From Pelotomaculum propionicicum (GTDB lineage Bacteria > Bacillota > Desulfotomaculia > Desulfotomaculales > Pelotomaculaceae), in NCBI RefSeq assembly GCF_004369225.1, contig NZ_QFFZ01000030.1, forward strand, positions 1-45,255: a stretch of 45,255 bases of DNA, read 5' to 3'. The notes beneath the pieces were generated by a model that was not told where the DNA came from, searched no databases, and saw nothing but the letters and a program-made list of their open reading frames with translations. A program made the position numbers and the translations under genes. Of this stretch, positions 23,567-33,956 are shown piece after piece; within the stretch, counting starts at the first letter, position 1; the number at the start of each line of letters is the position of its first letter.

Positions 23567-26500
23567 ATGAAAATTCAAGACATGTTTAAAAAGGACATCG
23601 CCAGACAAATCCAGGGCGTCGTAAAAATCGGACAGGATTCTACTGAAATGATCACGATGGAACTGGATGAGTATGTCGTCACCAAGGAATTAAACCGCTA
23701 CTTTGATGAATTCTTTGAGAGTTATCGCAAAGGAACGACGACCCGCACCGATAAGATGGGCGTCTGGATTTCCGGATTCTTTGGCAGCGGCAAATCACAT
23801 TTCCTCAAGATTCTTTCTTATCTTCTTTCAAATAAGACGTACGACGGTAAGAAGGCCATCAGCTTCTTTGAAGGCAAGATAGCCGACAGCCGGATTATGG
23901 CGGATATGCAGGTGGCGTCAAATACCAGTGCAGATGTTATTCTGTTTAACATTGACGCGGAGGCCGACTCCGATTCCAAGACAAATAAAGACGCCATCGT
24001 CAAGGTGTTCATGAAGGTATTCAATAAAATGCAGGGCTTTTGCGGCAGTATGCCCTGGATTGCCGATCTGGAGCGGCAAATGAGCAAAGACGGCGTCTAC
24101 GACCGCTTCCGTGCCCGCTTCAAAGAGCTGTCGGGAAACGAATGGGAAAACGCCCGTGAGGATTTCTATTTTGAAGAAGATAATATCGTGCAGGCGCTTG
24201 CCGATACGACTAAAATGAGCATAGACGCCGCGCGGAGCTGGTACAGCAAATCCGAGGGCAACTATTCTTTGGATATCAACACATTTGCAAGGCGGGTACG
24301 CGAATACATTGAAGCGAAGTCAAAGGCGATCGGCAAAAAGCATTTCGTTATTTTTCTATGTGACGAGATCGGGCAATACATCGGCAGTGACAGCGGCTTG
24401 ATGCTCAATTTACAGACCGTTGTCGAGAACCTGGGCACGGAATGCGGCGGGCAGGCTTGGGTAATTGCCACTAGCCAGCAGGATATAGACTCGATAACCA
24501 AGGTGGACAGAGATAACTTCTCCAAAATCATTGGCCGTTTTGATACGAGGCTTTCCCTATCCTCTGCAAATGTGGATGAGGTCATTAAGAAAAGACTTCT
24601 TGCCAAAACCGATACGGCAGCGGACAAGCTGCGCCTTTTGTATGCCGATAAAGCCGCCATTCTGAAAAACTTGATCACCTTTTCCCCGGATACGCCGGAA
24701 AAGAAGCTGTACAGCTCTCCCGAAGATTTTGTGGAGGTATATCCATTTATCCCGTATCAATTCAACCTTTTGCAGGCGGTCTTTACGGGTATACGCACAC
24801 ATGGCGCGTCCGGCAAGCATCTGTCGGAGGGGGAGCGGTCGCTGCTCAACGCCTTTCAGGAGGCGGCCATGCAATTTAGCAGTTTTGATGACGGCATCCT
24901 GATTCCCTTTAATGCGTTTTATAAAACCATCGAGACCTTTTTAGATCACAATATCAGAGCGGTTATTATCAAGGCGGCAGAGAGCGCCGAACGGTCAGAT
25001 GGAGCCTTGCAGCCCTACGATGTGGAAGTGCTCAAAGTTCTGTTTATGGTGAAATACATATCCAATGTGCTGCCTGCGAATCTTGAAAACATCACCACCA
25101 TCATGCTGCAAAATATCGATCAGGACAAGATTGAAGCGAAAAAGAAAGTAGATGCTTCGCTTCGCCGTTTGGAGGATCAGAAGCTCATCATCAAAAACGG
25201 CGACCAGTTCATCTTCCTGACCAACGAGGAACAGGACATCAACCGGGAAATCCGCGAAATTAAGATTGATACCAGCGAAATCATCGACAAGGTTGGCGAC
25301 GAAATCTTTTCAGCTTTGTTCGGCCTCAACAAGAAATACCGCTACAACGACCGCTACGATTTCTCTTTCAACACCATTATTGACGACAGACCGCGCGGCG
25401 CGCAAAAAGAGGAAATCGGCATCCGCGTATTGACCCCCATGTACGCTCTTGGCGGCGCGAACGATATAGAGTTGAAGACGATGTCCATGCGGGAACGCAA
25501 TGTCATTGTTGCGCTGCCCTCCGATATGGCGTTTATCGAAGAAATGGAACAGGCCCTGCAAATCGAGACATATATTCGCCGTAATGCCGGTAAGACATCA
25601 ACGGATGTTGTGGAGGACATCAAAACAACCAAAGCCCGCGAGGGCAAACAGCGTGCAGACAGATGCCGCGAGCTGATCATTGAGGCTCTTAAAAGAGCCG
25701 ATATCTATGTGTACGGCAATAAGCTTGACATTAAGGAAAAACAGCCTTCCGAGAGGATTAACGATGCCTTCAAAGCATTGGTGGAAGGTATTTACACCAA
25801 GCAAAACTATATCACGAAGCCCTTTTATACAAGCGATAGCCTGCGCGAAATCCTCACCGCAAAAGACACCCAGATTACGCTTGAAGGCATGGAGCCAACC
25901 GCACCCAATCACCTTGCCGTCACCGAAATGTCGGACGTCATTACCCGCAGTTCCTACAAAAACATACCGATCACCATGCGCAGCCTGATTGATATCTTCG
26001 GTAAGATCCCTTACGGCTGGAAGGACATGGACATTGCTGGCATTGTCCTGACGCTGTTCAAAAAGCAGGAAATCCGGTTGGAACTGGGCGGCGAAAGTAT
26101 TGCGGGAACCGACGTGAATGTGATCAACTATGTGACAAAGAGAGAGTATCTGGAACGTATTTTGATAAAAACGCGCGTGAAAATCTCCCCCGCGCTGCTC
26201 GCAAACGCCAAAAACCTTGCCAAGGACATATTTGGCAGAAGCGATTTGCCGAACGATGAAGACGGCCTTATGGCTCGTATTAAAGAGCTTGCTTCTGCTG
26301 AGCTAACAAGACACGATCCTGAGAATCCCGGCATTAAACAATTACTCGATGAATATGGCAAAAATGCCAGGTATCCCGGCAAGGCTGTGCTGGAAAGCGG
26401 TAAGAAGCTTTATGAGGAAATCAAGCGTATCAAAGATATTAAGGCGTTTTATGATTTCCTCTCCGATGAAAAGGAATCCTTGCTGGATTATGAGGAAGAC

Positions 26501-27163
26501 GTGCAGGACGTCAAGAAATTTTTCAAAAACCAGAAGTTAATCTTTGATAAAGCACTGCAAATGTTGACGATTTATGAAGGCAACCGCTCCTATGTGCTTG
26601 ATCCCGAGACGATCAAACTCGTAGAGGCCATAGAACATATTACCCGGTTGCCGTCGCCGTACTCTGAAATCCATAAGCTGCCGGAACTGGTGGAGCAGTT
26701 TATGACCTGCTTTGTCAATCTTTTAGAGGAAGAATGCAAGCCCATTCGCGCGGATATCGAAGCGGACAGGGCGGCTACCCTTTCCGATCTGGAGCGCCGC
26801 TCCTGCAAAGAAAGCTTCTCGGATAAGGTGCGCGCGGATTTCACGGCGCTGCTGGAAAGGCTCTCCCATGCCAACAACATCTATGAGGCCATTGCCATGC
26901 GCACGGAGAGCGACCGCATGAAACAGCGGTTTATCCAGAGCTTTGACGAGGAAGAAGCACGCATTGCGGCCCGGCAGGCAAGAGCCGGAGAAGATGCAAC
27001 TCCCCCGCCGCCCGCCCGTAAGACTAAGACCGTGAGCCTGAAAACGCTGTTTCATGGGACAAGTCAGGTATCCAGCAAGGATGATATTGATAAGCTGCTG
27101 GACGATTTGCGCGCGAAACTGGAAGCGCAGCTTGAGGAAAACACTACGATAAAAATCATTTAG
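23567..27163 (+). CDS. brxC: BREX ATPase BrxC (PglY-like, DUF499-related)
   Basis: The 1198-residue product has the normal length for BrxC. Walker A is GFFGSGKSHF (residues 70-79), and the Walker B region is VIFLCDEIGQYIG (about 260-272). The rest is mainly helical with many charged segments, ending in TPPPPARKTKTVSL and a helical tail (DDIDKLLDDLRAKLEAQLEE). BrxC is a large AAA+-type ATPase essential for both methylation and phage blocking in known systems. AGGAGAG lies upstream. The gene is intact and of even composition. Confidence 0.95.
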   Translation: MKIQDMFKKDIARQIQGVVKIGQDSTEMITMELDEYVVTKELNRYFDEFFESYRKGTTTRTDKMGVWISGFFGSGKSHFLKILSYLLSNKTYDGKKAISFFEGKIADSRIMADMQVASNTSADVILFNIDAEADSDSKTNKDAIVKVFMKVFNKMQGFCGSMPWIADLERQMSKDGVYDRFRARFKELSGNEWENAREDFYFEEDNIVQALADTTKMSIDAARSWYSKSEGNYSLDINTFARRVREYIEAKSKAIGKKHFVIFLCDEIGQYIGSDSGLMLNLQTVVENLGTECGGQAWVIATSQQDIDSITKVDRDNFSKIIGRFDTRLSLSSANVDEVIKKRLLAKTDTAADKLRLLYADKAAILKNLITFSPDTPEKKLYSSPEDFVEVYPFIPYQFNLLQAVFTGIRTHGASGKHLSEGERSLLNAFQEAAMQFSSFDDGILIPFNAFYKTIETFLDHNIRAVIIKAAESAERSDGALQPYDVEVLKVLFMVKYISNVLPANLENITTIMLQNIDQDKIEAKKKVDASLRRLEDQKLIIKNGDQFIFLTNEEQDINREIREIKIDTSEIIDKVGDEIFSALFGLNKKYRYNDRYDFSFNTIIDDRPRGAQKEEIGIRVLTPMYALGGANDIELKTMSMRERNVIVALPSDMAFIEEMEQALQIETYIRRNAGKTSTDVVEDIKTTKAREGKQRADRCRELIIEALKRADIYVYGNKLDIKEKQPSERINDAFKALVEGIYTKQNYITKPFYTSDSLREILTAKDTQITLEGMEPTAPNHLAVTEMSDVITRSSYKNIPITMRSLIDIFGKIPYGWKDMDIAGIVLTLFKKQEIRLELGGESIAGTDVNVINYVTKREYLERILIKTRVKISPALLANAKNLAKDIFGRSDLPNDEDGLMARIKELASAELTRHDPENPGIKQLLDEYGKNARYPGKAVLESGKKLYEEIKRIKDIKAFYDFLSDEKESLLDYEEDVQDVKKFFKNQKLIFDKALQMLTIYEGNRSYVLDPETIKLVEAIEHITRLPSPYSEIHKLPELVEQFMTCFVNLLEEECKPIRADIEADRAATLSDLERRSCKESFSDKVRADFTALLERLSHANNIYEAIAMRTESDRMKQRFIQSFDEEEARIAARQARAGEDATPPPPARKTKTVSLKTLFHGTSQVSSKDDIDKLLDDLRAKLEAQLEENTTIKII

Positions 27164-27196
27164 TCTGCCAAAGAGCGCACGAGAGGTTGGTATAGT

Positions 27197-30100
27197 ATGG
27201 ATAAAGCAAAAATCAAAAATTACGCTGTGGCGGCGCGCCGGAAGCTCATCGAGGCTGTCCGGCAGAAGGCGTATCAGTTGTATATCTTTGAGGACGGCGC
27301 GTTGCCGCCGGATGAGGCGTATCATAAACTGCGCAGCGACGGCATCTTTATGACGCCTGAACAGTCGAGGGCGCGCGAGCGGCTTTGCTCATACCTGGCT
27401 TTATTGGGCAATGAGCTGGACAACGAAAAGGCGTATCAGCATCTGATGGAGGAAGTGGCTTACACTTGGTTTAACCGCCTGATTGCCCTGCGTTTCATGG
27501 AGGTAAACGAATACCTGCCTTCCGGTATCCGCATCCTTTCCAGCGTGGACAAGGGCCGCGCCGAGCCGGACGCCATGCGCGAGGCCGAACGGCTTCCCTA
27601 TGTCAATCAGGACAAAATCGCCGAATACCGCGCCGCCACCGGCATCGACGCCTCCGAAAAGCTGTACAAGTATATCCTGATTTCTCAATGCAACGCCCTG
27701 TCCGACATCCTGCCGGGGATGTTTGAGAAGATTGACGACTATACCGAGCTGCTTTTGCCAGACGCCCTGTACCGGAAGGGCGGCATCGTGCATGATCTTG
27801 TCCACTCCATCGACGAGGACGATTTCCGCGATCAGGTGCAGATTATCGGCTGGTTGTACCAGTATTACATCTCCGAAAAAAAGGACGAGGTTTTTGCTGG
27901 TCTGAAAAAAAATATCAAGATCAACAAGGAAACCATCCCCGCCGCCACCCAGCTTTTCACGCCGGAGTGGATCGTCAAATACATGGTGGAAAACAGCCTG
28001 GGGCGGCTGTTTGTTGAAAAGCTGCATCTCGACCCGGCGGCCATGTGCTGGCGGTATTATGTCCCGGAGGCCGAGCAGACCGAGGAAGTGCAGACGCAGC
28101 TTGCCCTCATCCGTGAGGACGACAAGGACTTCCACATCGAGCAGGTAAAGCTCATCGACCCCTGCATGGGGAGCGGGCATATTTTGGTGTACGCCTTTGA
28201 CGTGCTCTATCAAATCTATTTCAACCAAGGGTATGCGGAGCGCGAGATACCCAACCTCATTCTGCAAAACAACCTTTATGGGCTGGATATCGATGGGCGG
28301 GCGGCGCAGCTTGCCTACTTCGCGTTGATGATGAAGGCGCGCAGCTACAACCGCCGCTTTTTCCGGCAGGAGAGCATTCCCCAGCCCCATGTCCACGCCG
28401 TGATCGAATCCGACGGTGCCCAGCGGCATCATCTGGACTATATGGGCTACGGCATGAGCGAGGCCGAGCAGCAGGCGTGCAAGGACGATCTTGCCTGGCT
28501 GATCAGCCTGTTTGCCGACGCACGGGAATACGGCTCCATCCTTAAAATCGATCGGACGCTGGATTATGACCGGCTCCGGCGCTTTGTGAAGGATGTTCCA
28601 TCTGGGCAGTTGGATATTTACTCCGCGGGTATTGACCAGACCGAGCGGATATTGCTTGAGATCTTGTCTGTTGCTGAGATCATGACGAAAAAGTACGATG
28701 TGGTGGTGACCAATCCGCCGTATATGGGTAGCAAGGGGATGGATGGTAAGCTGGTTGACTATTTAAGCGAATATTACCACGATAGTAAAAGCGATATGAG
28801 CACGGTTTTTATGACCCGCACGCTTGAAATGTGCAAGCATAGCGGTATTATGGCTATGATTAATATACCTGTATGGATGTCAAAATCGAGTTTTGAAAGA
28901 CTTCGGTACAATGTCTTGTCAAAAAACACATTTTGTAATGTGCTACATTTCGGTCGAGGTATATTCGGATCGGATTTTGGCACCGTAGCTTTTGTTTTAT
29001 ACAAAGAAAGGATTGCACGTTATAAAGGGGTATTTTTTCAGTTATTTGATCAACTTGGAGCTGTTGATAATATTAATATCAAAGAAAGATGGTTTTTTGA
29101 AAAAAAGAATAAGTACATTGTTAATCAAGAGCACTTTTTGAATATTTTCAGTTATCCAATTGCTTATTGGGTAAGTTTGAAAATATTGGATATTTTGGAA
29201 GAAGTCCATCCTTTGCAGTATTATGCCGATGCAAGAAAGGGCTTGACCACAGGCGATAATGATACGTTTATGCGTCTTTGGTTTGAAATATCCCAAACCA
29301 ATTTCAGTATTTATTCTGATAATGCAAAGTGGTTTCCTATGACAAAGGGTGGTGACTTTAGAAGATGGTACGGTAACAACGAATATGTCGTGAATTGGTA
29401 TAACGATGGATTTGAAATATGCAATTTCAAAGACGAGAAGGGAAAATTAAGATCAAGGCCACAAAATGTAAAGTATTATTTCCGCGAAGGTATCTCTTGG
29501 AATGATACAACTGCAACAGGTAAGATTGCATTTCGATATCAAGATTCTCACTATATACCAAACGCCTCTGGCCCTTGTGTATATTGTGATAATCGCGATA
29601 GACTTATGTATTTATTTGCTCTGCTAAATTCTTGTGTATCACAGTGTTTATTAGAAGTACTTGCACCAAACATGAAATTTGAAGTAGGGCAAATGGCGTT
29701 GGTGCCTACCATTTTGGATGAAAGAACGGATATTCGACCATTGATAGATATGAATTTATCAATTGCACGAACAGATTGGGACAGCTTTGAAACCTCATGG
29801 GATTTTCAAGTTCACCCGTTAGTAAAGTTTCAAATGGCTAGTACTTATGCTTGGCGTGATGAAAAGCCCACAAGTAGAATTTCCTCCGCTTTCAAGGCGT
29901 GGGAGACTTTTACCGAAGGACAGTTTGTCAAGCTCAAAGCCAACGAAGAAGAACTCAACCGCATCTTCATCGAAATTTACGGCTTGCAGGACGAACTGAC
30001 CCCGGAGGTCGAGGACAAGGACGTGACCATCCGCAAAGCAGACCTCTCGCGAGATATCCGCAGCTTCATTTCCTACGCCGTGGGCTGTATGTTCGGGCGG

Positions 30101-30802
30101 TATAGTCTGGACGAGCCGGGGCTTGTGTTTGCGGGTGGGCAGTTCGACATGGCACGGTACAAGACCTTTTTACCGGAAGACGACAACATCCTGCCCATCG
30201 GCGCAAGCGACTACTTCGACGATGACATCGTGGTGCGGTTTGTGGACTTTGTTCGCGTGGTGTATGGTGATGCTACCCTGGATGAAAACTTAAATTTCAT
30301 CGCCGATGCTCTGTACCCCAATGGCGGCGGATCGTCTAAGGAGAAAATCCGACGCTATTTCCTCAACGACTTTTACAAGGATCATGTAAAGACATACCAG
30401 AAACGGCCCATCTACTGGCTATTTGACAGCGGCAAGAAGGACGGCTTCAAGGCGCTCATCTACCTGCACCGGTACGATAAGTTCACCGTGGCGCGTGTGC
30501 GCACCGATTACCTGCATCCGCTCCAGCGCAAGTACGAGTCGGAGATCGGGCGGCTGGAGATGCTTTCCGGCATCACCGAAAACGCCCGCGAAAAGGCGGC
30601 CTACCGCAAGGAAATCGAATCCTTGCACAGCAAAATCGAGGAATGCCGCATCTACGATCAGGTGGTGGCGCACATCGCGCATCAGGCCATCGAACTTGAC
30701 CTTGACGACGGCGTGAAGGTCAACTACGCGAAATTCCAAGGCGTCGAAGTGCCGAAGGACAATGGCAAAACCGTAAAGATGGATTTGCTGGCTAAGATTT
30801 GA
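27197..30802 (+). CDS. pglX: BREX adenine-specific DNA methyltransferase PglX
   Basis: The 1201-residue product has methyltransferase motif I DPCMGSGHILVYAFD (about residues 319-333) and motif IV VVTNPPYMGSK (about 502-512), typical of N6-adenine methylases. PglX marks host DNA at a 6-bp non-palindromic site and sets BREX specificity. Residues about 525-895 (28770-29880), the expected target-recognition part, are clearly more AT-rich than both flanks and use different codons, a sign of recombination or domain exchange. The C-terminal part returns to high GC and ends KTVKMDLLAKI. The frame is intact. The next gene, a HEPN protein, is also AT-rich. Confidence 0.95.
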   Translation: MDKAKIKNYAVAARRKLIEAVRQKAYQLYIFEDGALPPDEAYHKLRSDGIFMTPEQSRARERLCSYLALLGNELDNEKAYQHLMEEVAYTWFNRLIALRFMEVNEYLPSGIRILSSVDKGRAEPDAMREAERLPYVNQDKIAEYRAATGIDASEKLYKYILISQCNALSDILPGMFEKIDDYTELLLPDALYRKGGIVHDLVHSIDEDDFRDQVQIIGWLYQYYISEKKDEVFAGLKKNIKINKETIPAATQLFTPEWIVKYMVENSLGRLFVEKLHLDPAAMCWRYYVPEAEQTEEVQTQLALIREDDKDFHIEQVKLIDPCMGSGHILVYAFDVLYQIYFNQGYAEREIPNLILQNNLYGLDIDGRAAQLAYFALMMKARSYNRRFFRQESIPQPHVHAVIESDGAQRHHLDYMGYGMSEAEQQACKDDLAWLISLFADAREYGSILKIDRTLDYDRLRRFVKDVPSGQLDIYSAGIDQTERILLEILSVAEIMTKKYDVVVTNPPYMGSKGMDGKLVDYLSEYYHDSKSDMSTVFMTRTLEMCKHSGIMAMINIPVWMSKSSFERLRYNVLSKNTFCNVLHFGRGIFGSDFGTVAFVLYKERIARYKGVFFQLFDQLGAVDNINIKERWFFEKKNKYIVNQEHFLNIFSYPIAYWVSLKILDILEEVHPLQYYADARKGLTTGDNDTFMRLWFEISQTNFSIYSDNAKWFPMTKGGDFRRWYGNNEYVVNWYNDGFEICNFKDEKGKLRSRPQNVKYYFREGISWNDTTATGKIAFRYQDSHYIPNASGPCVYCDNRDRLMYLFALLNSCVSQCLLEVLAPNMKFEVGQMALVPTILDERTDIRPLIDMNLSIARTDWDSFETSWDFQVHPLVKFQMASTYAWRDEKPTSRISSAFKAWETFTEGQFVKLKANEEELNRIFIEIYGLQDELTPEVEDKDVTIRKADLSRDIRSFISYAVGCMFGRYSLDEPGLVFAGGQFDMARYKTFLPEDDNILPIGASDYFDDDIVVRFVDFVRVVYGDATLDENLNFIADALYPNGGGSSKEKIRRYFLNDFYKDHVKTYQKRPIYWLFDSGKKDGFKALIYLHRYDKFTVARVRTDYLHPLQRKYESEIGRLEMLSGITENAREKAAYRKEIESLHSKIEECRIYDQVVAHIAHQAIELDLDDGVKVNYAKFQGVEVPKDNGKTVKMDLLAKI

Positions 30803-30815
30803 GGGGAAGGATTGT

Positions 30816-31385
30816 ATGTATAAGTATATGCCGCAGACACTGGATGAGCAGATATCATGGGCGTATACACTGTCTACTGACAGATTAAGTAAACCAGAGC
30901 AAAAAGCATTTTTGTCTTTTATGTTCTTTTTCAACATATTTGAGGCGCACCTTTTTGAAGATGGACATAGAGTAAACGATTTATTGGAAAAGATAAGCAA
31001 TGATTTGCTCAAAGAAAACTGGTTCAATGTAAATGATTACTCATTCTTCGGCGATTTTTTCAAGCTACGGTATGTAAATTTTGAAGGAAAAGAAACAGAC
31101 AATTTTCGAACGCTCCAGCTTAATCAATCTCGCAAAAAAGCCGTGTTTGATATTCTAGCAAAGTACAAAATCGCAGATGACAACAGCAACATTCCTGATT
31201 TGTTCAGAGCTTATCTTGAGATTGCATATAGGTTCAGGAACAATCTATTCCATGGCAGTAAGGGTGTTCATAGTTTAAGTCAATACACAGATTGCATAGA
31301 AAAGATCAATAATTTATTATATAAGCTCCTTACAGACATGAAAAGTAATGGCTTTCATGGACTGACTACAAGATATAGGGTTTGA
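30816..31385 (+). CDS. HEPN-domain protein embedded in the BREX operon
   Basis: The 189-residue product is not a BREX core gene. Near its C-terminal third it reads YRFRNNLFHGSKGV, containing RX4H (RNNLFH), the signature of HEPN ribonucleases, in the RNNLFHG form of the MAE_28990/Apea-like groups. No partner nucleotidyltransferase lies beside it. The gene is AT-rich, sits 13 bases from both pglX and pglZ, and shares the operon direction. I infer an accessory effector, perhaps cleaving RNA when BREX or host DNA is disturbed. It could instead be a structural HEPN protein without nuclease activity. Confidence 0.65.
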   Translation: MYKYMPQTLDEQISWAYTLSTDRLSKPEQKAFLSFMFFFNIFEAHLFEDGHRVNDLLEKISNDLLKENWFNVNDYSFFGDFFKLRYVNFEGKETDNFRTLQLNQSRKKAVFDILAKYKIADDNSNIPDLFRAYLEIAYRFRNNLFHGSKGVHSLSQYTDCIEKINNLLYKLLTDMKSNGFHGLTTRYRV

Positions 31386-31398
31386 AAGCGGTGACTGT

Positions 31399-33945
31399 AT
31401 GAATCTAACCGAAGTGAAAAAATCTCTTGAGCGGCAATTTGCCCGCGAGTTGTCGCAGGGCAGCGTCCGCAACATTGTCTTCTGGTATGACGAGGAAGGC
31501 GTGTTTGCCGACGACATCGACAGCCTTGCGCTTGAGGGCGTGAAGATCATCAAGCTTTATGACAACAACATGTTTGCCACAAAGCTTTTCATAGAGGAAA
31601 CGGACACAACCGGCAACCTGCTGGTCTATTCCCCGTTGCCCCGCCCGGCGAACCGGGAGAACTGGCTGACCGATACCATCAAGTACAGCCAGACTTTTTC
31701 TACCGACGAAACATCACTGAACCTGCTGAACTTCAAAATCGACAGCGCCTTGCGCCATGTGGTGGCACGGTATAAGTTGTTCTTCCGCAACAGCGAGCGT
31801 TGCAAACGGTTTGAGGGGTATCATCTGGCGCCCTATACCGAGGCCAAGATCGACGTAGGGGTGCTGTCCGCGCTCTGCAAGCTGCCCGCACCCAATCTGG
31901 ATAACGTTGTACGGACGCTCTTGATTGAGCTGGCAAATGGGGAAAGCACGGTATATGGCAGCATCGCTAAATTCGGTAACATGGATGCTTTGTGGGCGCT
32001 GATTCAGAAATCGTATGGCTATAATTTCCCCGAACAAAGCCTTGAGAAGCTTGCCATCCTGCTGCTTTGCACACACTTGGCGCATAGCATTAACGGTAAC
32101 CTGCCGAAAGAGTGGCAGACCTATGTTTCGGCAAATTCCAATTGCTTTGTATTCGTGGATAACTTCATGAAAAACAGCCAGCTTTGGGAAGCGTACAATA
32201 AGCTGGCCGGGTTTGTGGCAGAGAGATTGAACCTTTCCGAGCGCACATCCAAGTGGAGTATCGATGAAATTGTCGATTGCGATACCTTCGAGGAATTCGA
32301 CCGCAGCATTATCAGCCGGGTTTGCGAAAATATCGGCCAAGGGGTGGGCGAATATGAGCGATACCGCAAAGTAATTCATAGTCGGAAAAACCGCCGGTAT
32401 TATCCGCAGTTTAAAATAGAGTACGATGTTTTGCTGTACGCCTGCGAGTATTTGGAGTTGGCGCAAAAACACGCCGAGCTGTCTGGGTTTACCGTGGTAA
32501 AACTCTTTGACGAATATACGAAAACATTTTATAAGCTGGATAGCAGTTACCGGCATTTCCTGTTAGGTTACGATAAGCTGGCAGAACGGGACGGCTTCGG
32601 GCCGCTCTTTGAAAAGGTGGAGAACAGTTACACGAACTGGTATCTGAACGAACTATCCATGAAGTGGTGCGCGCTTTGGGACGATGAGCGCGTGTGGCAG
32701 GTGCCCGGCATTACATCGCAGCAGGGCTTCTATGATAAGTATGTCAGGCGGTTTGTCGCCGATAACGAGCGGTTGATTGTTGTTATTTCAGACGGTTTGC
32801 GCTATGAATCAGCGGTGGAGTTGAGCGCCATACTCAACAGGGAGCAAAAAGGGTCAAGCGAACTGGATGTCATGTTAGGCGTGATTCCCTCGTACACTGC
32901 TCTTGGAATGGCGTCTCTTTTGCCTCACAAAAATATTTCCATAACGGACAAAGCAGACATTGAGATTGACGGCATCTCCACAAAAGGGACAGATAACCGG
33001 GGCAAGATATTGAAGCTTGTGAAGGAAGAATCTGTCGTAACCACCTACGATCATGTAATGGGCATGACAGGTAAAAAAATGGCGGAGAAATTTTCCGGCG
33101 TCAAGCTAATTTATATCTATCACAATACGATTGACGCACGGGGAGACAACGCAGCCACTGAGCACGAGGTGTTTGAGGCCACGGAAAAGTGCTTCCGTGA
33201 GCTTTCAGGGCTTGTAAGAGCGCTAAGAAACAATATCAGCGCTATCAATATTCTGATTACTGCGGATCATGGCTATATTTATCGCCGGAAGCCTCTTGCT
33301 GAGCGCGATAAAACGCCCAAGGAAGACGCTGCCGCCATCGAAACGAAGCGTCGGTTCATCCTGACAAAAGAAAACATCGACATGCAGGGTACACAGGTCT
33401 TTTCGATGGATTATCTGACAAAGGATAAGACAGACATCCACGCCGTTATTCCCCGCGCGACCAATTGCTTTAAGATACAAGGCGCAGGGAGTTGCTATGT
33501 CCACGGCGGGACAAACCTGCAGGAGGTTGTTATACCGGTCATCCGGTTTAAGAGCGACAAGAACCTGCACCGCTCCATGGGCGCAAAGAAGGTATCACTC
33601 GGCCTGACCAATCTGTCACGGAAAATCACCAGCGTCATTACCCACCTGACTTTCTTCCAAAACGAGCCGGTGGGCGAAAAACTCCTGCCCCTGCGGGTGA
33701 CAGCATATTTTGCCGATGAGGCCGGAAATCGGATTTCCAATGAAAACATCATCATCGCGGAAAGCACGAGCGATAAACCCGATGAGCGAACATACAAAGA
33801 AAAATTCACGCTGAAAGATATGCCATATGACAAATCCAAGAAATACTACCTCGTTTTGAAGGATGAGGATGAGATTGTGAACAGCGAATATCTGCGGATT
33901 CCATTTATCATTGACCTTGTTTTCGGCGGCAGTATCCAGTTTTAG
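31399..33945 (+). CDS. pglZ: BREX alkaline-phosphatase-like protein PglZ
   Basis: This 848-residue protein has the expected type 1 PglZ length. The alkaline phosphatase-like core is seen in VVISDGLRYESAVEL (about residues 459-473) and LITADHGYIYRR (about 617-628), which supply metal-binding Asp and His residues. PglZ is required for defence and methylation in known systems, and phosphodiesterase or nuclease activity has been reported for homologues. A gap of 13 bases separates it from the HEPN gene. The last third has a beta-rich domain. Intact. Confidence 0.94.
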   Translation: MNLTEVKKSLERQFARELSQGSVRNIVFWYDEEGVFADDIDSLALEGVKIIKLYDNNMFATKLFIEETDTTGNLLVYSPLPRPANRENWLTDTIKYSQTFSTDETSLNLLNFKIDSALRHVVARYKLFFRNSERCKRFEGYHLAPYTEAKIDVGVLSALCKLPAPNLDNVVRTLLIELANGESTVYGSIAKFGNMDALWALIQKSYGYNFPEQSLEKLAILLLCTHLAHSINGNLPKEWQTYVSANSNCFVFVDNFMKNSQLWEAYNKLAGFVAERLNLSERTSKWSIDEIVDCDTFEEFDRSIISRVCENIGQGVGEYERYRKVIHSRKNRRYYPQFKIEYDVLLYACEYLELAQKHAELSGFTVVKLFDEYTKTFYKLDSSYRHFLLGYDKLAERDGFGPLFEKVENSYTNWYLNELSMKWCALWDDERVWQVPGITSQQGFYDKYVRRFVADNERLIVVISDGLRYESAVELSAILNREQKGSSELDVMLGVIPSYTALGMASLLPHKNISITDKADIEIDGISTKGTDNRGKILKLVKEESVVTTYDHVMGMTGKKMAEKFSGVKLIYIYHNTIDARGDNAATEHEVFEATEKCFRELSGLVRALRNNISAINILITADHGYIYRRKPLAERDKTPKEDAAAIETKRRFILTKENIDMQGTQVFSMDYLTKDKTDIHAVIPRATNCFKIQGAGSCYVHGGTNLQEVVIPVIRFKSDKNLHRSMGAKKVSLGLTNLSRKITSVITHLTFFQNEPVGEKLLPLRVTAYFADEAGNRISNENIIIAESTSDKPDERTYKEKFTLKDMPYDKSKKYYLVLKDEDEIVNSEYLRIPFIIDLVFGGSIQF

Positions 33946-33956
33946 GAGGGCAGGTT

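Noticed and set aside
27401-28432. A 343-codon open frame on the minus strand inside pglX
   Set aside because: It is fully inside the methyltransferase gene in a GC-rich part, where antisense frames stay open by codon bias. It has no ribosome site and no recognisable domain.
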